64,000 bases of DNA from an uncultured Porphyromonadaceae bacterium (GCA_946553045.1 CAMNRO010000001.1:1-64000), one strand, 5' to 3'; counted from the first letter of the stretch, positions 27,839-37,324 are shown. Notes: generated from the sequence alone by a model not told the origin. Numbers and translations: made by a program.

Positions 27839-28740
27839 TTTTTTGCAAGACATGCAAGTGCGATTGAGAAGAGTTTTGTCCGCGGAGTATCGCCGCGCGA
27901 AGTGAGCACACAGGGAGCCGCCGTTCCGGTTACCATTGCCGCAATATCAGCACCGGCAAGATGTGTGGCCGATTTAAAGAACACATTTCCCGATTCTATA
28001 TTCGGGAAAAGGAGACAGTCGGCGTCGCCTGCCACAGACGAGCCTTTGACCTTTTTGACCTCGGCGGCGTCTTTCCACAGAGCCACGTCGAGCGACAGCG
28101 GACCATCGACAATCACGTCGCCAAGCTGGCCTCGGTCGGCCATTTTAGCTATTATCGCGGCCTCCGTCGACGACGGAACAGTCGGGAGCACCTGCTCGGA
28201 AGGCGCTATGCATGCGATTTTAGGACGCTCCACACCAAGCACACGTGCGGTTGCGGCAAGATAGCCTATCAATGTACATTTCTGCCGGAAATCAGGCGCC
28301 GGTATCACAGCGACATCAGCTACGGTGAGAAGTTTTTCACGTCCCGGCAATTCGATGACCGACACATGGCTCAGAGTGCCTTTTGGGGGCAAAAGGCCAC
28401 ATTCCTTGTCGAGTATTCCACGCATATACACGTCGGTCGACACAAGACCTTTCATCAGCACGTCGGCCCGGCCTTCAGACACAGCCCGCACGGCTTCGGC
28501 AACAGCCTTGCGGGTATTATTCACGTCAACCACAGTCCATGAGGCTGCGTCGATTCCTTCGGCAGCACATATTTCGGCTATAAGTTTGGCATCACCAAAA
28601 AGGATAGGCTCTACAATGCCCTCGGCAGCGGCTGCAGCCACGGCTTCCAGGGTGTGCGCGTCGGCCGCACAGGCTACAGCCAGACGGCTGGCACCTTTAC
28701 GGCGCGCTTCAATCACTAATTCTTCAAGTCGAGTAATCAT
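27835..28740 (-). CDS. ptb: Phosphate butyryltransferase
   Basis: The 301-residue enzyme of the phosphate acetyl/butyryltransferase family exchanges CoA for phosphate on butyryl-type thioesters. Typical blocks are DVLMKGLVSTDVYMRGIL, LSHVSVIELPGREKLL with the TVADVAV strand, IACIAPSEQV and CLLFPNIESGNVFFK. It is the first gene of a two-gene operon with buk. The substrates may be branched acyl-CoAs arising from 2-oxoacid:ferredoxin oxidoreductase activity such as that encoded at 57331-59980. Confidence 0.94.
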   Translation of the reverse strand: MITRLEELVIEARRKGASRLAVACAADAHTLEAVAAAAAEGIVEPILFGDAKLIAEICAAEGIDAASWTVVDVNNTRKAVAEAVRAVSEGRADVLMKGLVSTDVYMRGILDKECGLLPPKGTLSHVSVIELPGREKLLTVADVAVIPAPDFRQKCTLIGYLAATARVLGVERPKIACIAPSEQVLPTVPSSTEAAIIAKMADRGQLGDVIVDGPLSLDVALWKDAAEVKKVKGSSVAGDADCLLFPNIESGNVFFKSATHLAGADIAAMVTGTAAPCVLTSRGDTPRTKLFSIALACLAKK

Positions 28741-28777
28741 GGCGGGTTAAATTTTATATACGTTTTTATATTAATAT

Positions 28778-28795
28778 CAAGAGACAAAGCTCTTG
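28778..28795 (-). terminator. Weak hairpin after the outer-membrane barrel gene
   Basis: CAAGAG / CTCTTG forms a 6-bp stem between the barrel gene stop and ptb. It is short and has no U-run, so it may not terminate. Confidence 0.3.
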
Positions 28796-28803
28796 CCCTG
28801 AAT

Positions 28804-29481
28804 TTATTTCAGGCGGAATGAATAGCCAAGCGTAACCTCAAGACTCATGTTACGCGAAGCACTGAAGTAGTCGGCCTTGCGGGCCGGGAAGATATTGCCG
28901 AGACCATAATAATATCGTGCCTCAAGGAGTACCGAATGGCGCGGCTGCACAAAAAAATCGAAACCGACAGAGGCACATATGCCATAGTCGAACTTATTAT
29001 TAATTTCGAGTTTAAGCTGTTCGGTCTGACGGTTTGACGGAAATCCCACAACCGAGCCCGGATTCATATAGTCAAAATCTGATTTGATAGAATTGGCTAT
29101 CATATATGCGAACTGAGGTCCGAGGTTTATGAAAGCCTTGAACCGGCGCGAGCCGAAGCGAATCTGCGTCATTACCGGAAGATTGAGATACGTCAGCGAG
29201 CGAGAGTAGCTGAGAGGGGCTTCCTCGAAGTTTTCTTTCCAGCCGCGTGTCACCCACCCGAGTTCGGCGACTATGCCGAAAAGCTTTTCCTCGGTATAGC
29301 GAACGCTCACGGCGCCTGTAGTGCCCATATTCCACGACTGCTTCACAGACGGTGAAAACGACATCATTCCCATCGACACACCGGCACGGCCACCCACGAA
29401 AATCTGCGATTTATAGTGGGTGTCGGCAAACGCGGCCATCGCCGCCGACATCAAAAGCAGAAAAACGAGTATCTTTTTCAT
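28804..29481 (-). CDS. Outer-membrane beta-barrel protein (PorT-like)
   Basis: The 225-residue protein has a signal peptide (about residues 1-19) and alternating amphipathic strands throughout, e.g. FVGGRAGVSMGMMSF, GIVAELGWVTRGW and a C-terminal LEVTLGYSFRLK ending with a basic residue after the usual barrel signature. It resembles the Bacteroidota PorT/OMP_b-brl_2 family of small barrels. It overlaps the upstream LysM gene as ATGA, so the two products probably work together in the outer membrane. Confidence 0.82.
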   Translation of the reverse strand: MKKILVFLLLMSAAMAAFADTHYKSQIFVGGRAGVSMGMMSFSPSVKQSWNMGTTGAVSVRYTEEKLFGIVAELGWVTRGWKENFEEAPLSYSRSLTYLNLPVMTQIRFGSRRFKAFINLGPQFAYMIANSIKSDFDYMNPGSVVGFPSNRQTEQLKLEINNKFDYGICASVGFDFFVQPRHSVLLEARYYYGLGNIFPARKADYFSASRNMSLEVTLGYSFRLK

Positions 29482-30923
29482 AGCACTGTGGCGGACTGGC
29501 TGCCCGAAGAGGCAAATTTAATGATATAAAGCGACGAATTCACGAAGCCGCCCTCCCCTTCGCGCTCGAAGCGGAACGAAGATTGGACGCCATTGTATGC
29601 CGCCGGATAAAGAGGGTCGAAGACTCCGTCATTGGCCCTGAGATTCTTGATGATACAGCATGCCGCATCGAAACCGAGCAATGCCTGGGTCGGCACACTC
29701 TCTATCATCGCACTGCCATACCAGCGCTTGAAAGCCTGCGCAACTCCCATAGCCTGGAAACCGGCAAAATTATCAAGGAAACGGGAGTAGACGGTTGCGT
29801 CCATGCGATGAAGAAGGTCAAGGGCGTCACCGCGGAATGCAGTCCAGTCGGGGTATCCGAAAACCTCTACCGCCGGAGCGCTGCCGGGGTCTAAGCTCTC
29901 GAGAGACATCGCGCGGATTCTATCTCTCCAGTTATGAACCACATATGCCATTTTATTAAACTCGGCCAGAGTGCCGGAAGATGGTATTACGACATACTTC
30001 TGGCCCATATCCACGGGAAGCGCATTCAGCTCAGCGGCCCGCAGAGCTCCGTCGTATTCAATGACTACAGGCTCAACTCCACGGCTCTGACAGCAGCTTG
30101 CGACATAGGCGGTAAAAGCCTCTTTCTCGTTCCGGCCGCTTACATTGCGGAGAATTACAGGAGTATATCCTTCGAACTGCGTGGCAAGAGCACGCTCGGC
30201 CAGGGCATACATTGCCTGCTGGGGGATATTTGCCTGAATCACATATGGATTTGTTGTCTGAATGGTGTCGCGGATATTGAAAAGATTGAGCACATAGCTG
30301 CCGCGGTCTGAAGCGGCCGACGCGATAGCAGCCAGAGCATCGGACGCATCAGGCGCTATAATCACAGAGGCCCGGGCGATGAACGTATCGGTGTCCAGCA
30401 GATGGCGGACACGGTCTGCCGACTCTTCTGTGTCAAAAGCCCTGATTTCAATCATGCGGCCGGTTCTGTTGCACAGAGTGTCAACCCCGATGAGAAAGCC
30501 CTTGTAGAAATCCAGACAAAGGCTATTGAGTCTTGACGGCTCACTCTTATCAAGCCCGAAAGGCAGCATAACCGCAATCGAAGACGTCGCAGCCGGAAGA
30601 ATCTGCTCGGCGTCCTCGGCCACAACAGTATCTGTTGCGGCAACCTCGGCCTCCGTTACCGGGCCGAAGTCTTCAAGCGGGAAATAGAGCAGCATATTCT
30701 TCTTAAGGCCGTCGGCGGCCTGAGGATTATACTGCACAATCATCTCACGGCTGAGTCCAAGGTGCTTGGAAACGCCATACACAGACTCGCCCTTCCTGAC
30801 TTTGTAGACATAATACTCTTTTCCCTTTACCTTCTTTACGGGCAAATCGAGCGCGAAAGCCGACGACATCGCCATTATGAAAGCGAGAGCGAGCACGGCA
30901 GCCTTGCGTATAATATTATTCAT
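29478..30923 (-). CDS. LysM domain protein with periplasmic-binding-like domain
   Basis: The 481-residue exported protein has a signal peptide (to about residue 25, SSAFA). A LysM peptidoglycan-binding domain follows at residues 35-82 (YYVYKVRKGESVYGVSKHLG.. ending MLLYFPL). From about residue 110 there is a domain resembling type 1 periplasmic-binding proteins (IAVMLPFGLDKSEPSRLNS, ARASVIIAPDASDALAAIA, PVILRNVSGRNEKEAF). No ABC transporter is adjacent, so ligand uptake is unlikely. I suggest a wall-anchored scaffold for the coupled barrel protein. The ATG at 30923 is preferred over 30935. Confidence 0.82.
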   Translation of the reverse strand: MNNIIRKAAVLALAFIMAMSSAFALDLPVKKVKGKEYYVYKVRKGESVYGVSKHLGLSREMIVQYNPQAADGLKKNMLLYFPLEDFGPVTEAEVAATDTVVAEDAEQILPAATSSIAVMLPFGLDKSEPSRLNSLCLDFYKGFLIGVDTLCNRTGRMIEIRAFDTEESADRVRHLLDTDTFIARASVIIAPDASDALAAIASAASDRGSYVLNLFNIRDTIQTTNPYVIQANIPQQAMYALAERALATQFEGYTPVILRNVSGRNEKEAFTAYVASCCQSRGVEPVVIEYDGALRAAELNALPVDMGQKYVVIPSSGTLAEFNKMAYVVHNWRDRIRAMSLESLDPGSAPAVEVFGYPDWTAFRGDALDLLHRMDATVYSRFLDNFAGFQAMGVAQAFKRWYGSAMIESVPTQALLGFDAACCIIKNLRANDGVFDPLYPAAYNGVQSSFRFEREGEGGFVNSSLYIIKFASSGSQSATVL

Positions 30924-30955
30924 CTCAATTATCATAAACAGTATTCTTAAGAATA

Positions 30956-30988
30956 CAAAGTTAGCCTATTTTACCCAAAGCCCCAAAA
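30956..30988 (-). promoter_or_regulatory. -33/-7 promoter of the LysM-barrel pair
   Basis: On the minus strand TTTTG (30984-30988), a 20-base spacer and TAACTTTG (30956-30963) form a strong consensus promoter. An ATTCTTAAGAAT palindrome (30942-30953) lies in the leader, directly after the box. Confidence 0.7.
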
Positions 30989-31011
30989 CAAATTACAGCC
31001 GGGCCGCTCAG

Positions 31012-32094
31012 CTATCCGAAATATTTCCTTAGAAAGGCGAGCGATTCGGCGCGCCGAGCTGCAAAGAACCCGTCGACTTTGCCCCAGTCTACATCGCACC
31101 CTATCTCTTTTATATCTTCAAACCGGTGCACAAGATTCTTTTCCAAACCTAAAGGCTCCAGAATAGAACGGAAACGGGCCGCCCCACGGGTTTCATTGAT
31201 AACAGTGACGAAAGGCACATGATAGAGGAGGCAAAAGATGGTGCCGTGAAACGAATCTGTCACAAAGAAAGAGGCTCGGCGAATAGTATCAATCCACTGT
31301 ACGGGCCCTGTTTCATTGTTGCCAAGTTCGTGAACCTTGACAGCCTCCAGCCCGAGGCTTTTTTTCTTTGCTTCAAGAGCAGCGCGGCATTCCGCCCCGG
31401 GGTCGAGAACATATGCGCCAAGATAGTTGCAACGCTCCACCGGGCTATCGTTTCCGAACAGATTTTTATCGAAACCCCGGCGCCCCAACAGAATGGTCGG
31501 GTCTGCGACAACACAAGCGTCATTGCAGCCGAGGCGCCTGAGCAAATCAAGGCCCGACGGCTCGCGGACAGACACCGCACTGAAATCTTTGAGCAATTCC
31601 GTGCACTTCTTCGCCTGACGGGCTGTATATTCCCACTCGGAAGTTGCAAACGACGCTCCATATGCAATCTTCAATATGTTTTTTTTCCGACAGAAATCCA
31701 GAAACATATCATAAAGATGCCGGTTGTACATAGGACGCCAGACCTGGTCGCTTCCTACGACAACAGCGTCGAGTCCATATCTGTCGACCAACGATGGAGC
31801 ATACCCTCCCCAGAAAGTATGCGTGGTATTGATGTGCTTTTCTACAAAAGCTATGATTTCACGGTTACTCCGACCCTCTTTATAGGGATAGAGAAATTCA
31901 GGCCAGCGCCCCAATATGTAGGAGATGGCTCTTCTCATCTGCCTGTAGACAAATGTGAATCCTGTAAGCCCCGACATGTAGTCGAGCGTGACAGGATTGT
32001 GCCCCATCTCTTTAAGAACCTGCTGCAAAGCAAAATTCTGCAAAAGACCGCCGTAGTTTACAATCAATGGCTGAGTTACTATTCCTATTTTCAT
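31012..32094 (-). CDS. Polysaccharide pyruvyl transferase family protein
   Basis: The 360-residue protein matches the CsaB/WcaK pyruvyl transferase family: MKIGIVTQPLIVNYGGLLQNFALQ at the start, VVGSDQVWRP near residue 110, VSVREPSGLDLLRRLG, CVVADPTILL and ASFFVTDSFHGTIFCLLY. Members add a pyruvate ketal to sugars of exopolysaccharides or lipid-linked precursors. It ends a minus-strand unit of flippase, Fe-S protein and pyruvyl transferase, with a 9-base gap to the Fe-S gene. Confidence 0.92.
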   Translation of the reverse strand: MKIGIVTQPLIVNYGGLLQNFALQQVLKEMGHNPVTLDYMSGLTGFTFVYRQMRRAISYILGRWPEFLYPYKEGRSNREIIAFVEKHINTTHTFWGGYAPSLVDRYGLDAVVVGSDQVWRPMYNRHLYDMFLDFCRKKNILKIAYGASFATSEWEYTARQAKKCTELLKDFSAVSVREPSGLDLLRRLGCNDACVVADPTILLGRRGFDKNLFGNDSPVERCNYLGAYVLDPGAECRAALEAKKKSLGLEAVKVHELGNNETGPVQWIDTIRRASFFVTDSFHGTIFCLLYHVPFVTVINETRGAARFRSILEPLGLEKNLVHRFEDIKEIGCDVDWGKVDGFFAARRAESLAFLRKYFG

Positions 32095-32103
32095 CTCTAC
32101 ATA

Positions 32104-33258
32104 TTAGAAGCGGTTAAAAAGCCGGCGAAAAATTCTTTTGAACAGCGGCGGACGCATACGGGCAAAAAAAGCTCTGCAAGCCCTCCAGCCGCCTGAATGA
32201 TATGCCTCCCAGAACGTTTCATAGTCCTCCGGGAGCGACGCGCTCTTGCTAACCGATGGATTAAGACGGAGCACATCGTCATATTCAACAGCATGGCATT
32301 CGAGCGCTTCAATCTGCTCCACAACCGTCTGTGCGGCTGCCGTGTACGACATAACGGCCGACACACCCTTGTCATCGTATAACTCCGGGCATACAAGCCG
32401 CACACCCCAGAAATCGCCAAGAGTGATGTCGCTATTCGATTTTCCGATTTTGGCCGGACAAGCTCCGCAAGAGGGCCGGATATTGTAATTTCGGAGGAAA
32501 GACTCCATAAAGAGATTTGTCTCAGCCAATTCATAAATCTCCGCATTCAGGCCGCCTCGCCTTTCGAAATCAATTCTCAGCCCGTAGCAATCCCACCCTC
32601 GGCGCTTATCGCGAAAAGTAATTCCTGATACCGAGCCTATATCATGTCTGTCGGAAACATAATCAATATAACTGCGCCAAGAGGCCGGGCTTGGCACGCC
32701 ATGACAGACAACATCGACTTTGAGCAATCTGTCGCCATAATCGCGCCTGAGATAAAGCTGAAGGGCCGACAGCTGGCAAGGTGTGCCGGTAAACATGACC
32801 TTCCGGCCTGCACGGAGGAACTCCTCTGCCTTCCTGAACGAATCGCCGATATGGCTCTGCACATATTTGGAGCCCTGAAATAGAGAAAGACCGGCCAAAT
32901 CCTCGGTGTAATCATGCACTACGCCCCATCTGTCATCGAAGCGCGCGCCGAAAACCACACCTCCTTCTCCGATAATCTTCTCGCCCATAGCCACGAAGAC
33001 TCCGCCGGAAGACGAACCCAGTTTTTTTGCTTCATCTTTATTCCTGGCAGCCAAAACCTTGAAGGGTAAACGCGGCGAATTCTGATGAATGACCGGGCAG
33101 ACACGCTCGCATAAATGACAGTCGATGCATTCCGACAGATCGACCGACGGATAAAGAAAGCCATCTTCATCGGCGCGCATAGCAATGCATGCCTTCGGAC
33201 AAATCTGCCCGCAGGCATTACAGCCCACACAATCTTTTTTATCGGTAATGTTAATCAT
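32104..33258 (-). CDS. 4Fe-4S protein with F420 hydrogenase/dehydrogenase beta-subunit domains
   Basis: The 384-residue protein begins with a two-cluster ferredoxin domain (CVGCNACGQICPKACIAM, later CIDCHLCERVCPV). The N- and C-terminal FrhB-like domains (LGSSSGGVFVAMG; TGTPCQLSALQLYLRR; DVVCHGVPSPASW; CPAKIGKSNSDITLGDFWG) follow. In polysaccharide loci of organisms not known to make F420, such proteins are thought to be flavin/Fe-S reductases acting on a sugar or lipid intermediate; the reaction here is unknown. The ATG at 33258 fits the domain start; 33288 is an alternative. Confidence 0.9.
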   Translation of the reverse strand: MINITDKKDCVGCNACGQICPKACIAMRADEDGFLYPSVDLSECIDCHLCERVCPVIHQNSPRLPFKVLAARNKDEAKKLGSSSGGVFVAMGEKIIGEGGVVFGARFDDRWGVVHDYTEDLAGLSLFQGSKYVQSHIGDSFRKAEEFLRAGRKVMFTGTPCQLSALQLYLRRDYGDRLLKVDVVCHGVPSPASWRSYIDYVSDRHDIGSVSGITFRDKRRGWDCYGLRIDFERRGGLNAEIYELAETNLFMESFLRNYNIRPSCGACPAKIGKSNSDITLGDFWGVRLVCPELYDDKGVSAVMSYTAAAQTVVEQIEALECHAVEYDDVLRLNPSVSKSASLPEDYETFWEAYHSGGWRACRAFFARMRPPLFKRIFRRLFNRF

Positions 33259-33288
33259 CGGAATACGAACGCGTTTATAGTAGAACAA

Positions 33289-34803
33289 TCATCTCTTCAT
33301 GATTTTTCTGACGGGATACAGCACAATCTCTTTCTCGTAATCGTTCATGCCGAACCGGCCCATAAGAAATATGAAAAGTATGGTAAACACAGCGATTCCC
33401 GACGCAAGCACATATACGTTTTCGTAATCAAAAAAGCGCCACGATACAATGCCGGCGCCCGTGAGAAGCACAGGTATCACCGAAAGACGTCCTATCTGTC
33501 TCCAGAAACCGGCAATATCTATGTGCTGGCGTCTGGCATAATAGATATTCATGATAAGCCCCTGCCCGAGCAGAAGAGCACCTCCGATGGCAGCAGCGCA
33601 ACCAAGCGCGCCATAACGCTTACCCAAAACTATCTGCATGCCAAGGCTGACTACCGAGATACCAAGATACAGCAGCGACCGGAATTTCATCTGATTACGA
33701 GCCTGAAGAATCGCTATGCCGGTATTCTGGATAAGAGGAATGAACAAAGCAACGAAGAAAATCACCGTTATCGCATATGACAACGCATATCCTTCGCCGG
33801 CCCATAAATTGATGAATCCTCTACCGAACACCACGAAACCGGCCAAAATACACCACATGACGATTGCCTGTATGCGGCCTGTGCGTATAAACAGGTCTGA
33901 GATACTTTTAAAACTGCTGTTGGAAGCGACCATGCCGGTAATGCGGGGCAAAAGCACATTGCATATTGAGATAGAGAAGGTCATATACATATTTTCGAGC
34001 AATATCGCCACCGAGAATATCGCCACTGCGACTGTGCCCGATATGCTGCCGAGCACAAACTGCCCGGTGCCCCAGTAAATCTTATCCATGATTGAATTCA
34101 GGAAAATCCAGAATGAGTACACGGAGATTTCTTTCAGCAAAGGCATATTGAAGCGTGCAAAAACTATCCTTATCTTCAGACGGCGTCTTGCGTAGATATA
34201 ATTGAGCACAAGAGTCAGCACATTGAATACCGTCTGGACCACCACAAGAGCAACAGCCTTATATCCGACCGACAGCAACACTATCATCAAAACGGTAGAG
34301 AGTAATATCCTCACGATGTTCACAATGCGCGGAAAAACAAAGTTCTCATATGCCGTGATAATAGAACCGAATATGCCCATCGGGAAAGTAATAGCAAGAT
34401 TTACTGTCAGAAACAGCATCATCGTTCTGGCCTGAGACAAATCCGCCTCGGTCATCGTGCGGTCAAAAAGGGCATCGACATTAAAATAGAGGCCCATCCC
34501 TCCGGCAAAAGCAATTATCCCTATTACAGAATATACAAACAGGAACATTCCGAAAAGCTCCCACTGCTCACGACACTTTCCTTCGGCTCGAAGTTTTGCC
34601 GTGTATCTCACCAGAGCGTTTCCGAAGCCGAAATCCAGAATAGTCAGATAGGCTATGACCGATGCCACAAGTGAGTAAAGGCCATATTCATTCTGGCCTA
34701 AGCACCTCAGCATAAAAGGTGTATATAGAAGTCCCACAAGGGTGTTCAACCCTATGATGACATAGTTGAGGACGGCGCCGGCTTTTATCTGATTTATAGG
34801 CAT
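33289..34803 (-). CDS. Polysaccharide flippase (Wzx/MATE-type membrane protein)
   Basis: The 504-residue integral membrane protein of the polysaccharide transport family has about 12-14 hydrophobic helices and starts MPINQIKAGAVLNYVIIGLN, with LYTPFMLRCLGQNEYGLYSLVAS as the conserved first loop. It would move lipid-linked oligosaccharides across the inner membrane. The ATG at 34803 is chosen because the family begins there. It heads the minus-strand unit and is divergent from a GT2 gene. Confidence 0.93.
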   Translation of the reverse strand: MPINQIKAGAVLNYVIIGLNTLVGLLYTPFMLRCLGQNEYGLYSLVASVIAYLTILDFGFGNALVRYTAKLRAEGKCREQWELFGMFLFVYSVIGIIAFAGGMGLYFNVDALFDRTMTEADLSQARTMMLFLTVNLAITFPMGIFGSIITAYENFVFPRIVNIVRILLSTVLMIVLLSVGYKAVALVVVQTVFNVLTLVLNYIYARRRLKIRIVFARFNMPLLKEISVYSFWIFLNSIMDKIYWGTGQFVLGSISGTVAVAIFSVAILLENMYMTFSISICNVLLPRITGMVASNSSFKSISDLFIRTGRIQAIVMWCILAGFVVFGRGFINLWAGEGYALSYAITVIFFVALFIPLIQNTGIAILQARNQMKFRSLLYLGISVVSLGMQIVLGKRYGALGCAAAIGGALLLGQGLIMNIYYARRQHIDIAGFWRQIGRLSVIPVLLTGAGIVSWRFFDYENVYVLASGIAVFTILFIFLMGRFGMNDYEKEIVLYPVRKIMKR

Positions 34804-34840
34804 CAGGCAAAATAATAGTTCAAATGAGTCAACATATCTG

Positions 34841-34848
34841 CAAAGGTA
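34841..34848 (-). promoter_or_regulatory. -7 box (TACCTTTG) for the flippase operon
   Basis: On the minus strand TACCTTTG lies 37 bases before the ATG at 34803. It lies only about 35 bases from the divergent GT2 promoter, so the two promoters are close enough to interact. Confidence 0.6.
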
Positions 34849-34883
34849 CATAAATAGATTCAATCGCCCAATTGATTTTCGTC

Positions 34884-34914
34884 TTGCCGAATCGGAACTG
34901 TTTGGCTATCTTTG
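34884..34914 (+). promoter_or_regulatory. -33/-7 promoter of the GT2 gene
   Basis: TTG (34884-34886), a 20-base spacer and TATCTTTG (34907-34914) match the consensus. The leader to the ATG at 34959 is about 40 bases. Confidence 0.7.
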
Positions 34915-34958
34915 CACGTATAGGCTACGCGCAGACAAGCCTGATTTCAAAAACGCTC

Positions 34959-35930
34959 ATGGAGATTCTCATTTCAGTAATAATACCGGTCTACAAAGCC
35001 GAAAAATATATAGATAGATTTCTGCAGTCTGTCGGTCGGCAGACCATGAAAGGAGTCGAATACATTTTCGTCGACGACTCCTCGCCCGACAGCAGCGCCG
35101 AGATTATACACCTTTTCTTCGAAAACAATCCACTTGCCGGCTCCGAATTCAGGATTATAACAAACCCTCGGAACAGCGGTGTTGGCTTCTCGCGCCAGGC
35201 TGGACTCGACAATGCCCGCGGAAAATATGTGATTCAGGCCGACCCCGACGACTGGCTCGAGCCTCAGTACCTTGAGGCCCTCTACAACAAAGCTGTAGAA
35301 GAAAATGCCGACATAACTCTCTGCAATATTTTCATCGAGTATTCCGACCGGCAGATTGTATCGAAACAATGCCCGGTCGCCGACGACTCCGACAGTCTGA
35401 TTGCCGGCATATGCCGTGGCGACATTCTGGCAAGCTGCTGGAACAAACTTGTGCGTCGCGAGACCATAGCACTGTCCGGGGCTCACTTCGTAGAGGGGGT
35501 AAATGTTTGCGAGGATTTGCTCTTTTTTCTGCAACTGAGCCGACAAAACCTGAAAATAGCAAAAGTACACAAGGCCCTGTACCACTACGACCGATTCACA
35601 AATTCAAATTCGATTCAGCGCCACATGCTGCCCGACCATCTCGAGCAGGACAATAAACTGATTGAATCGGTAAGCCATATCCTTGGCGACAAAAAATATG
35701 AAGCTCCGCGTGGCAACTTCATTTCGTCGGCCTTATTCCACATTTTTGAAATCAGCCCTTATTCCAGCCGTGAATTCCGCCGCCGATATGGCCGATACTG
35801 GAGTTGCATAGCCTCCAACGATTCTTTTTCCATTGCCAAGAAAAGCATATTATGGCTATCCTGCAATGGTCTGTACAGACCGGCAATATTCATCTACAAG
35901 TCGATTAAGAGGGTGTCTCATAATATCTAA
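34959..35930 (+). CDS. Family 2 glycosyltransferase
   Basis: The 323-residue GT-A fold enzyme begins ISVIIPVYKAEKYIDRFLQS, followed by YIFVDDSSPDSSAE, NSGVGFSRQAGLDNARGKYVIQ and DPDDWLEP, the DxD-type metal/nucleotide-sugar site near residue 98. It lacks membrane helices, so it acts in the cytosol or at the inner leaflet. It is divergent from the flippase unit and probably supplies a sugar for the same polysaccharide. I chose the ATG at 34959; the longer reading crosses the promoter. Confidence 0.93.
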   Translation: MEILISVIIPVYKAEKYIDRFLQSVGRQTMKGVEYIFVDDSSPDSSAEIIHLFFENNPLAGSEFRIITNPRNSGVGFSRQAGLDNARGKYVIQADPDDWLEPQYLEALYNKAVEENADITLCNIFIEYSDRQIVSKQCPVADDSDSLIAGICRGDILASCWNKLVRRETIALSGAHFVEGVNVCEDLLFFLQLSRQNLKIAKVHKALYHYDRFTNSNSIQRHMLPDHLEQDNKLIESVSHILGDKKYEAPRGNFISSALFHIFEISPYSSREFRRRYGRYWSCIASNDSFSIAKKSILWLSCNGLYRPAIFIYKSIKRVSHNI

Positions 35931-35958
35931 ACGCATTACAGACCGCAAACATACATAG

Positions 35959-35994
35959 CAACGGCAGCAGAAGACATTTCCTCTGCTGCCGTTG
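35959..35994. terminator. Bidirectional terminator
   Basis: A perfect stem of about 12 bp (CAACGGCAGCAGA and its complement) lies between the convergent GT2 and DUF1015 genes. Confidence 0.75.
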
Positions 35995-36010
35995 CGGTAT
36001 GTCAAGACGC

Positions 36011-37255
36011 TTATTCGAGGTCGTGTATTACCAGACCAGAGCGGAGTTTAGGCTCGAACCATGTAGTTTTAGGCGGCATGATATTGCCGGTGTCAGCTAT
36101 GTTCATAAGCTGCTCCATGCTCACGGGGTAGAGAGCGAGCGCAAAAGCCATCTCTCCGCTGTCGACACGACGCTTGAGTTCGTCGAGGCCTCGGATTCCG
36201 CCGACAAAGTCTATTCGCTTGTCGGAGCGCAAATCGGTAATGCCGATTATATCTCTCAGAATTAAATCGGACGATATTGTCACGTCGAGAACTCCGATAG
36301 GGTCATTGTCGTCGTATGTGCCTGGGCGGGCCGTCAGAGAATACCAGCGGCCTTCGAGATACAAGGCGAAGTTATGCAGGGCTTCCGGACGATATGTATC
36401 GGTTCCCTTGTCGATAACCACGAAATTCTTTTCGAGACGTTCGAGAAATTCAGCTTCCGAGAGGCCGTTGAGGTCGCGCACCACACGGTTGTAGTCGATA
36501 ATCTTGAGGTGCGAGGCCGGGAATGCGACGGCAAGGAAATAGTTATACTCTTCGTCGCCACGATGATTCGGATTCATCTTGGCCTTCTCGTTGCCGACAA
36601 GAGCTGCGGCAGCCGAACGATGATGGCCGTCGGCGATATAGAGATACGGTATTTTGGCGAACTCTTCGGTGATGGTCTTTATCATATCCGGGTCGGAAAC
36701 CACCCAGAAGTGATGGCCGAAACCGTCGGGAGCGGTAAAATCATATTCGGGTTCACCGGCGGCAACGGTGCGGATTATATCCTCGAGCACCTTATTGTCG
36801 GGGAAAGCGAAGAAGACAGGTTCTATATTGGCGTTGTTGATACGCACATGCTTCATGCGGTCTTCTTCCTTGTCGCGACGTGTCAGTTCATGCTTCTTGA
36901 TACGACCTTCCATGTAATCGTCTACGTTGGCAGCCACGACGATGCCGAACTGCGTGCGGCCGTCCATGGTCTGGGCGTAGATATAATAGTGCTCCTCATT
37001 GTCCTGAACAAGCCAGCCGTTACGGCGGAATGCGGCGAAATTATCTACCGCCTTGTCGTAGACCTCGGGGGCATGCTCATCGGTGCCGGGTGCAAAATCG
37101 ATTTCCGGCTTTATGATATGATAGAGCGACTTGGGATTTCCGGCGGCCTCTTCGCGGGCTTCCTCACTGTTGAGTACGTCGTAGGGGCGCGATGCAACCT
37201 CGGTCACCATTTCGCGCGGAGGGCGTATGCCTCTGAACGGTTTTACTTTTGCCAT
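36011..37255 (-). CDS. DUF1015 family protein
   Basis: The 414-residue cytosolic protein of the DUF1015 family begins KVKPFRGIRPP, followed by the conserved ASRPYDVLNSEEARE block. ADGHHRSAAA lies near residue 210, a motif kept across the family that resembles ParB/Srx-type phosphate-binding loops. Function is unknown; in many anaerobes it neighbours serine biosynthesis genes, but not here. It stands alone with its own promoter and a terminator shared with the GT2 gene. Confidence 0.92.
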   Translation of the reverse strand: MAKVKPFRGIRPPREMVTEVASRPYDVLNSEEAREEAAGNPKSLYHIIKPEIDFAPGTDEHAPEVYDKAVDNFAAFRRNGWLVQDNEEHYYIYAQTMDGRTQFGIVVAANVDDYMEGRIKKHELTRRDKEEDRMKHVRINNANIEPVFFAFPDNKVLEDIIRTVAAGEPEYDFTAPDGFGHHFWVVSDPDMIKTITEEFAKIPYLYIADGHHRSAAAALVGNEKAKMNPNHRGDEEYNYFLAVAFPASHLKIIDYNRVVRDLNGLSEAEFLERLEKNFVVIDKGTDTYRPEALHNFALYLEGRWYSLTARPGTYDDNDPIGVLDVTISSDLILRDIIGITDLRSDKRIDFVGGIRGLDELKRRVDSGEMAFALALYPVSMEQLMNIADTGNIMPPKTTWFEPKLRSGLVIHDLE

Positions 37256-37324
37256 GGGTGTTCTATGATATAGTAATAAACTTAAGGTACAACAATCAGG
37301 CGGACTTATTTCCTATCCTGCCCG

